Shown here piece by piece: positions 23,140 through 27,876 of a DNA stretch of 27,876 nt. Below the pieces are notes generated by a model. That model searched no databases. It was given only the letters and a program-made list of their open reading frames with translations, and was not told the origin of the DNA. How positions within the stretch are numbered: position 1 is the first letter of the stretch; each line of letters opens with the position of its first letter. This DNA is from CAZDYP01 sp964509505 (lineage in GTDB: Bacteria > Chloroflexota > Anaerolineae > JACRMK01), in contig CAZDYP010000052.1 in assembly GCA_964509505.1 (NCBI GenBank), positions 1 through 27,876 of the forward strand, given 5' to 3'. The position numbers and the translations under genes are program-made.

Positions 23140-23642
23140 TCGAGTTTCGCAACCAGCTCATCATCTGGATCGAGCCAGCACGCCTCGTGGACGTATGCAA
23201 ATTTTTGCGTGACGACGCTCGCTTCCAATACACTTTCTTGTCGGACGTGTCCGGACTGGACCGCTTGACGATGCAACAAGAATCTATTCCATCAGGGTAT
23301 GGAGAAGCAGCCATGACCGCTACATTGCGTTTCGTTGTCAACTATCAGCTGCTCTCGCTAAAGCACAAGCATCGCGTGTGGCTCAAGGTGGGCTTGCCCG
23401 CAGACAATCCAACCGTGTCATCGGTCACCTCGTTGTGGATGACGGCGAATTTTCACGAGCGCGAAGTGTATGATCTCATGGGCATCACATTCACCGGACA
23501 TCCCGATTTGCGCCGCATCCTCTTGCCCAACGATTGGCAAGGGCATCCGCTCCGCAAAGATTATCCCTTCGCGCCTGAAGAAGTGCAGTTCTCACACAAC
23601 TTTGAGCGCATCGAGAAGCGGAAGAAATACGCCGTCCGCTAG
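23076..23642 (+). CDS. nuoC: NADH-quinone oxidoreductase subunit C
   Basis: 188 residues, the 30-kDa subunit of the peripheral arm. Motifs: LWMTANFHEREVYDLMGITF, then TGHPDLRRILLPNDW and GHPLRKDYPF, the classic C-terminal signature. The ATG at 23076 is chosen because the duplicated copy starts at the equivalent codon; an upstream TTG (23058) lies in the palindrome. No good Shine-Dalgarno sequence. It is a stand-alone NuoC, not fused to NuoD. The stop TAG is part of the first heptamer of the following repeat. Confidence 0.95.
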   Translation: MDNTTIVNALKETFGEAIGNVVEFRNQLIIWIEPARLVDVCKFLRDDARFQYTFLSDVSGLDRLTMQQESIPSGYGEAAMTATLRFVVNYQLLSLKHKHRVWLKVGLPADNPTVSSVTSLWMTANFHEREVYDLMGITFTGHPDLRRILLPNDWQGHPLRKDYPFAPEEVQFSHNFERIEKRKKYAVR

Positions 23643-23741
23643 TGGCTAGTTGTTAGCCGCTAGTCACTAGCGACCAGCGACTAACGACTAGCCACTAACG
23701 ACTAGCGACTAATGACTAGCGACTAGCGACTAATGACTAAT
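23638..23741. repeat. Heptamer inverted array, nuoC-nuoD spacer (unit GACTAGC)
   Basis: The left arm is about four units of GCTAGTS/TGTTAGC type; the right arm is about ten units of GACTAGC, GACTAAC, GACTAAT. The centre CGCTAGT-C-ACTAGCG (23658-23672) is a perfect palindrome. The nuoC stop (TAG, 23640-23642) and the nuoD start (ATG, 23733-23735) both lie inside units. Confidence 0.9.
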
Positions 23742-24965
23742 CGCACTCCTTCGATTGACTCCATCCCCACGCCACCCGGCATGACGCTGGAAAAAGGCCC
23801 CGACGAGCATCTCATTCTGAATATGGGGCCGCACCACCCCAGCACGCACGGCGTCTTGCGTCTTGTCCTTGAACTGGAAGGCGAGCTCGTCGTCAACGCG
23901 ACGCCTGACATCGGCTTCTTGCACACGGGCATCGAGAAAACGGCGGAGAGTTTGATGTGGCAACAAGCGCTGACCGTCACCGATCGCATGGATTATCTTG
24001 CACCGTTGTCAAACAATCTCGGTTACACGCTCGCCGTCGAAAAATTGTTGGGCGTCGCAGCGCCGCCGCGCGCGCAAGTGATTCGCGTCATCCTCGTCGA
24101 GTTGCAACGCATCGCCAGCCATCTCGTTTGGCTCGGCACACAGGGTATGGACCTGGGCGCGGTCAGCACGTTCTTATATGGCGTGCGCGAGCGCGAAAAA
24201 TTGCTCGACATTTTCGAGCTCTGTTCGGGCGCGCGCATGATGGCCTCATACTTCTGGATTGGTGGTTTGTTGCGTGATGTGCCACCGCAGTTCGAGACGC
24301 TGGTGCAAGAGGTCATCAAGACCTTCCCCGCGAAATTCGACGAATACGAAGCCTTGCTGACGCAGAACCCGATGTTCCTTGAGCGCACACAAGGCATCGG
24401 CGTCATCACCCAAGAAGAGGGCTTGTCGTTAGGCTTGAGCGGCGCAACGCTGCGCGGCAGCGGCGTGGATTGGGACTTGCGCCGCGATATGCCCTATAGT
24501 GGTTACGAGCAATATCAATTTGAGGTGCCGCTTGGTAAGAATGGCGATGTGTATGATCGCTATACGTGCCGCGTCAAAGAATTGCGCCAAGCCTTGCGGA
24601 TTGTCGAGCAGGCACTCAACCAATTGCCCGAGGGCCCCGTGCGCGTGAATGACCGCAAGATCACTCCGCCGCCGCGCCACGAGCTGCACACGAGCATGGA
24701 AGCGTTGATTCATCACTTCAAATTTTTCACCGAAGGCATCAAACCGCCGCCAGGCGAAGCATACCAAGCCATCGAATCACCTAAGGGCGAATACGGCGTC
24801 TATGTCGTGAGCGATGGTACGGCGAAACCGGTGCGCGTACATTTCCGTGGCCCATCGTTTGTGAATTTGCAAGCGCTCGCGCGCATGATCAAAGGGCGCT
24901 ACATCGCCGATGTCATTGCGTGCATTGCAAGCATTGACATCGTGTTGGGTGAAGTGGATCGGTAG
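23733..24965 (+). CDS. nuoD: NADH-quinone oxidoreductase subunit D
   Basis: 410 residues, the 49-kDa subunit that forms the quinone site together with NuoB. Motifs: LNMGPHHPSTHGVLRLVLEL, DIGFLHTGIEKTAES with DRMDYLAPLSNNLGYTLAVE, GIGVITQEEGLSLGLSGATL then RGSGVDWDLRRDMPYSGYEQ, and the C-terminal ADVIACIASIDIVLGEVDR. The first codons (ATG ACT AAT) are the last repeat unit of the preceding array, so the N-terminus MTN is repeat-derived; the next in-frame ATG (in PPGMTLEKGP) is a possible alternative start. No Shine-Dalgarno sequence is present. The stop TAG begins the next array. Confidence 0.95.
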   Translation: MTNRTPSIDSIPTPPGMTLEKGPDEHLILNMGPHHPSTHGVLRLVLELEGELVVNATPDIGFLHTGIEKTAESLMWQQALTVTDRMDYLAPLSNNLGYTLAVEKLLGVAAPPRAQVIRVILVELQRIASHLVWLGTQGMDLGAVSTFLYGVREREKLLDIFELCSGARMMASYFWIGGLLRDVPPQFETLVQEVIKTFPAKFDEYEALLTQNPMFLERTQGIGVITQEEGLSLGLSGATLRGSGVDWDLRRDMPYSGYEQYQFEVPLGKNGDVYDRYTCRVKELRQALRIVEQALNQLPEGPVRVNDRKITPPPRHELHTSMEALIHHFKFFTEGIKPPPGEAYQAIESPKGEYGVYVVSDGTAKPVRVHFRGPSFVNLQALARMIKGRYIADVIACIASIDIVLGEVDR

Positions 24966-25062
24966 TCGCTTAGTCGTAAGGTCACAGCGTCATGGAGTCA
25001 ACTAACTGACCAAGCGACCAAGTGACTAGACGACTAAGTGACTAAGCAACCATCAGACTAAC
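24961..25062. repeat. Octamer inverted array, nuoD-nuoH spacer (unit GACTAAGC)
   Basis: The right arm is GACCAAGC, GACCAAGT, GACTAGAC, GACTAAGT, GACTAAGC, AACCATCA, GACTAACA; the left arm is GCTTAGTC, GTAAGGTC, ACAGCGTC, ATGGAGTC. GCTTAGTC is the exact reverse complement of GACTAAGC. The nuoD stop lies in the left arm and the nuoH ATG directly follows the right arm. Confidence 0.85.
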
Positions 25063-26061
25063 ATGGAAGACCCTCTCCTCATCATCATCAAAGTTGCTAT
25101 ACTTGTATTCATCCTCATCACCGTCGTCGCGTATGTGCAGTTCTTCGAGCGGCGCGTGATGGCGCGGATGCAATCGCGCTTGGGGCCAAATCGTGTCGGG
25201 CCATTTGGCTTGTTGCAGCCCATGGCCGACATCCTCAAGCTCATCTTCAAAGAAGACCTAGTGCCTGCGGGCGCAGATAAGCCCGTGTTCAACCTTGCGC
25301 CTGCGCTGGCGGCAATTGTCGGCATCGCCGCCTTTGCCGTGATTCCCTTCGGCAACCAAGTGAACTTATTCGGCTATGACATCAATCTTTATGTCGCCGA
25401 CATCAATGTCGGCATCCTCTACCTCTTTGCCATGTCGTCGCTCGCCGTGTATGGCATCGTGCTGGCGGGTTGGTCATCGAACAACAAATACGCATTGCTC
25501 GGCGGCATTCGCGCATCGGCGCAGATGATTTCGTACGAGCTGCCGTTGGGCTTCTCGCTCATCAGCGTCCTATTGATTGCAGGCTCATTGAGCCTCAACG
25601 ACATTGCCAAAGCGCAATCGTCTCTTTGGTTTATCATCGTGCAGCCATTGAGCTTCATCATCTATTTTATCTGCGCGATTGCGGAGACGAACCGCGCGCC
25701 GTTCGACATCCCCGAAGCGGAATCGGAATTGACGGCGGGCTATCACACCGAATATAGCAGCATGAAATGGGCGCTGTTCTTCCTCGCCGAATACATGGCG
25801 GTCATCACACAGAGCTCAGTCGCCGTGACGTTGTTCTTCGGCGGCTGGCAAGGTCCGCTCGTTGACCAATATCCGTTGTTGGGTGTACTTTACTTCGTCA
25901 TCAAAGTTTTCATTTTCATCTTCATTTTTACGTGGATGCGCGCGACGCTGCCACGCTTGCGCTACGACCAACTGATGCGCTTTGGCTGGAAAGTCTTGCT
26001 GCCCTTGTCATTGCTCAATCTCGTGGTGACGGCTGGCGTCGTCGCCGCGCTTGGACGCTAG
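25063..26061 (+). CDS. nuoH: NADH-quinone oxidoreductase subunit H
   Basis: 332 residues, eight or so membrane helices, the subunit joining the membrane arm to the quinone chamber. Motifs: FFERRVMARMQSRLGPNRVG, PFGLLQPMADILKLIFKED, and the quinone-loop signature AIAETNRAPFDIPEAESELT followed by AGYHTEYSSMKWALFFLAEY. The C-terminal WMRATLPRLRYDQLMRFGWK is also typical. The usual next gene is nuoI, which is missing; nuoJ follows after a 73-bp repeat. No Shine-Dalgarno sequence: the start follows the octamer array. The stop TAG is the first unit of the next array. Confidence 0.96.
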   Translation: MEDPLLIIIKVAILVFILITVVAYVQFFERRVMARMQSRLGPNRVGPFGLLQPMADILKLIFKEDLVPAGADKPVFNLAPALAAIVGIAAFAVIPFGNQVNLFGYDINLYVADINVGILYLFAMSSLAVYGIVLAGWSSNNKYALLGGIRASAQMISYELPLGFSLISVLLIAGSLSLNDIAKAQSSLWFIIVQPLSFIIYFICAIAETNRAPFDIPEAESELTAGYHTEYSSMKWALFFLAEYMAVITQSSVAVTLFFGGWQGPLVDQYPLLGVLYFVIKVFIFIFIFTWMRATLPRLRYDQLMRFGWKVLLPLSLLNLVVTAGVVAALGR

Positions 26062-26131
26062 TCCCTAGTCCTTAGTCGCTAGTCATTAGTCACTAGCGAC
26101 TAACAACTAACGACTAGCGACTAGCGACTAA
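26057..26131. repeat. Heptamer inverted array, nuoH-nuoJ spacer (unit GACTAGC)
   Basis: The left arm is GCTAGTC, CCTAGTC, CTTAGTC, GCTAGTC, ATTAGTC; the right arm is ACTAGC, GACTAAC, AACTAAC, GACTAGC, GACTAGC, GACTAAA. Same unit family as the nuoC-nuoD array. The nuoH stop (26059-26061) is in the first unit; the nuoJ ATG (26135) is three bases after the last. Confidence 0.9.
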
Positions 26132-26134
26132 ACT

Positions 26135-26650
26135 ATGCCTGACCTGTATTCGCTTCCTTACGAACAAATCATTTTTTACATCGTCTCGGTGTTAGCCATT
26201 CTCGCCGCCCTCGCGATGATTGCCAGCAAGAACGCCGTCCATGCCGCGCTGTTCATGGTCGCCAACTTCGCGCTCGTCGCCGTGCTGTATCTGTTGTTGC
26301 GCGCCTCATTCATCGCGACGATTCAAGTCATCGTCTATGCAGGCGCGATTATGGTGCTGTTCCTGTTCGTGATTATGATGCTGAACGTGACACAAGCTGA
26401 ACGACTGCAAGATCGCTTGTTTGCCATGAGCTCGCTCGCGCCATTGTTCGCGTTTCTCCTCTTGTTCGCCTTGGGCTACGTTGTCGGCAGCGTTAAGCAG
26501 CCCGAGGTAACGAGCGGCGGCCTTGAATTTGTGGACATCACGCAAATTGGCTCGCAACTCTTCACGAAATATCTCTATCCATTCGAGATCACGTCTATCC
26601 TGTTGCTGGTTGCTATGGTTGGCGCGGTGGTGTTGGCAAAAAGAAAGTAA
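26135..26650 (+). CDS. nuoJ: NADH-quinone oxidoreductase subunit J
   Basis: 171 residues, five membrane helices: IIFYIVSVLAILAALAMIA, then the conserved SKNAVHAALFMVANFALVAV, LLLRASFIATIQVIVYAGAI followed by MVLFLFVIMMLN, LFAFLLLFALGYVVG, and the last helix SILLLVAMVGAVVLAKRK. NuoJ carries part of the membrane-arm proton path, and its third helix contains the pi-bulge region. The start is directly after a heptamer array with no Shine-Dalgarno sequence. The spacing to nuoK is another repeat. Confidence 0.95.
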   Translation: MPDLYSLPYEQIIFYIVSVLAILAALAMIASKNAVHAALFMVANFALVAVLYLLLRASFIATIQVIVYAGAIMVLFLFVIMMLNVTQAERLQDRLFAMSSLAPLFAFLLLFALGYVVGSVKQPEVTSGGLEFVDITQIGSQLFTKYLYPFEITSILLLVAMVGAVVLAKRK

Positions 26651-26702
26651 ACAAGGAAACAGGGAAACACGAAATGCCCTGTCCCCTGTGTCCCTGTGTC
26701 CC
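26650..26702. repeat. 7/8-mer inverted repeat, nuoJ-nuoK spacer (unit TCCCTGTG)
   Basis: Left arm AGGAAACA, GGGAAACA, CG; right arm CCCTGTC, CCCTGTG, TCCCTGTG, TCCC. The arms are imperfect reverse complements. Same unit family as 541-609. It spans from the nuoJ stop to four bases before the nuoK ATG. Confidence 0.75.
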
Positions 26703-26706
26703 ATCC

Positions 26707-27009
26707 ATGATTCCACTCTCTCATTACCTGATTGTTTCAGCCATCCTGTTCACACTCGGCGCGATTGGCGTGCTGATGCGCCGCAACGCAATTCTGATTT
26801 TCATGTCCATCGAGTTGATGCTAAACGCGGTCAACCTTACCTTCATTGCCTTTGCCTCATACAACAAGCTCGTGGATGGACAACTGTTTGTCTTCTTCGT
26901 GATCACCGTCGCTGCTGCCGAAGTTGCCGTCGGTCTCGCCATTCTCGTCTATCTCTACTATCAACGACTCACGACGGATGTGGATGACATCAACACCTTG
27001 AAGGGCTGA
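26707..27009 (+). CDS. nuoK: NADH-quinone oxidoreductase subunit K
   Basis: 100 residues, three membrane helices, the exact family size. The motifs GVLMRRNAILIFMSIELMLN followed by AVNLTFIAFA carry the conserved helix-2 Glu, and FFVITVAAAEVAVGLAILV carries the helix-3 Glu, both needed for proton translocation. The ATG at 26707 (MIPLSHYLIVSAILF) is chosen over an upstream in-frame ATG that would encode a Cys/Pro-rich peptide from the repeat. No Shine-Dalgarno sequence. Confidence 0.96.
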   Translation: MIPLSHYLIVSAILFTLGAIGVLMRRNAILIFMSIELMLNAVNLTFIAFASYNKLVDGQLFVFFVITVAAAEVAVGLAILVYLYYQRLTTDVDDINTLKG

Positions 27010-27017
27010 CGGCAGAG

Positions 27018-27110
27018 GGCGAATAGCAAATGTCAAGTGCCAAGTGTCATGTATCACGTTCACATGACACTTGACACATGACCCTTGTTATTCGCCATTC
27101 GCTATTCGCT
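27018..27110. repeat. Nested two-family hairpin, nuoK-nuoL spacer
   Basis: Outer arms GCGAATAGC (27019-27027) and GCTATTCGC (27101-27109) are perfect, the right one being within CTATTCG heptamers. The inner hairpin has perfect arms CAAGTGTCATGT (27041-27052) and ACATGACACTTG (27062-27073), flanked by further TGTCAAG/CTTGACA-type heptamers. The nuoL ATG directly follows the outer right arm. Confidence 0.9.
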
Positions 27111-27876
27111 ATGATTGACTTCATTCCCCTTGTCATCGCCTTGCCTGCGCTCGGCGCGATGATCAATTGCTTCTACCCACGCAAAGCCGTCGCACGCATT
27201 GTCGGTCCTGCCGTCGTCGGCTTGGCGTTCCTCATCGCGCTTGTCGTGTTAATGGGCTTGCTGAACTTGCCCACGAACCACCGCGAGCATGATGTCGTGT
27301 TGTGGTCGTGGATGCCCGGCAGCCAGCTCGACGTATCCGTCGCGTTGCGCGTGGACCCGCTCTCGCTCGCCATGACGCTCGTCGTGACGGGCGTGGGCTT
27401 CCTCATCCATGTCTATTCTATCGGCTACATGGCACACGACGCAAAGTTCGCGCGCTTCTTCTTCTACTTGAATCTATTCATCGTGGCGATGCTCATCCTC
27501 GTGCTCGCCAATAACTATGTGCTGATGTTCTTGGGCTGGGAAGGCGTCGGTCTCTGCTCGTATCTGTTGATTGGCTTCTGGTTCCACAAACCCGAAGCGG
27601 CTAACGCCGCAAAGAAAGCTTTCGTCGTCAACCGCATCGGCGACTTCGCGTTCACACTCGGCGTGTTGTGGCTGTTCAACATTTTCGGCACGGCAGACTT
27701 CCACCAAATTTTTGAAGAAGCGCCCAAGCTCTTCACGCCCGACCATCCCATCATCAATTGGATCACCTTGCTGCTCTTCATCGGCGCAACAGGCAAGAGC
27801 GCGCAACTGCCGCTCTACGTGTGGTTGCCCGATGCGATGGAAGGGCCCACGCCCGTCTCCGCCTTGATTCATGCGG
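27111..27876 (+). CDS. nuoL: NADH-quinone oxidoreductase subunit L (5' part)
   Basis: 255 codons, open to the window edge; the full protein is usually 600-700 residues. NuoL is the distal antiporter-like proton-pumping subunit. Visible motifs: VALRVDPLSLAMTLVVTGVG, HVYSIGYMAHD, NLFIVAMLILVLANNYVLMF followed by LGWEGVGLCSYLLIGFW (the conserved Glu of the antiporter helix), NRIGDFAFTLGV, and the lysine-bearing LLLFIGATGKSAQLPLYVWL followed by PDAMEGPTPVSALIHA. The ATG lies immediately after the CTATTCG repeat units with no Shine-Dalgarno sequence. nuoM and nuoN are expected beyond the window. Confidence 0.95.
   Translation, partial: MIDFIPLVIALPALGAMINCFYPRKAVARIVGPAVVGLAFLIALVVLMGLLNLPTNHREHDVVLWSWMPGSQLDVSVALRVDPLSLAMTLVVTGVGFLIHVYSIGYMAHDAKFARFFFYLNLFIVAMLILVLANNYVLMFLGWEGVGLCSYLLIGFWFHKPEAANAAKKAFVVNRIGDFAFTLGVLWLFNIFGTADFHQIFEEAPKLFTPDHPIINWITLLLFIGATGKSAQLPLYVWLPDAMEGPTPVSALIHA

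Noticed and set aside
26674..26706. Earlier in-frame ATG for nuoK
   Set aside because: The extra residues (MPCPLCPCVPS) are repeat-encoded, and NuoK is normally about 100 residues, which the ATG at 26707 gives exactly.

Overview
The window looks like a fragment of a Chloroflexota (Anaerolineae-like) chromosome from a draft or metagenomic assembly. The evidence is the type of nuo cluster, a TcuA-like flavoprotein, a glycoside-hydrolase-like protein ending in a Trp/Gly-rich FERG-type module, an ArnT/GT39-type glycosyltransferase remnant of the kind common in that phylum, and an RDD/SpoIIM/DUF58 membrane cluster. The assignment is inferred from protein flavour and gene content; there is no rRNA or tRNA here. 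Two runs of exactly 100 N (3012-3111 and 12336-12435) are scaffold placeholders of unknown true length.

Layout. 1-557: 3' end of a TcuA-like flavoprotein (+). 613-5889 (all -): BchI-like AAA+ ATPase, a multipass membrane protein, a class I aminotransferase cut by the first gap, a decayed GT39-type glycosyltransferase, and a TIM-barrel glycosidase-like protein. 6029-8746 (-): a small unknown protein, a phospholipase-D-like lipoprotein, a decayed ORF, and an RDD membrane protein. 8941-9945 (+): SpoIIM-family membrane protein. 10113-11471 (-): DUF58 protein with a good promoter. 11668-20175 (+): a giant (at least 2,835 codons) TPR/Pro-Ala-rich modular protein with ten copies of a module of about 90 residues and about 24 PxWL motifs. 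20221-20814 (+): long-form nucleoside diphosphate kinase. 20936-21754 (-): RsfS and a cold-shock protein. 21811-22473: a weak hypothetical ORF behind a leftward promoter, leader and terminator-like hairpin. 22588-27876 (+): nuoA, C, D, H, J, K and the start of nuoL, encoding the membrane arm and part of the Q-module of respiratory complex I. nuoB and nuoI are absent from their usual places.

The most unusual signal is in the spacers. Almost every spacer in the nuo operon, and several elsewhere, is built of degenerate 7- or 8-base tandem units. Left-arm units are the reverse complement of right-arm units, so the whole spacer can fold into a hairpin. Several unrelated unit sequences share this architecture. 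Left arms often contain the stop codon of the upstream gene, and right arms run up to (once into) the start codon of the next gene, where no Shine-Dalgarno sequence is visible. The nuoA-nuoC spacer instead holds a 102-bp tandem duplication carrying a perfect palindrome and a copy of the first codons of nuoC.
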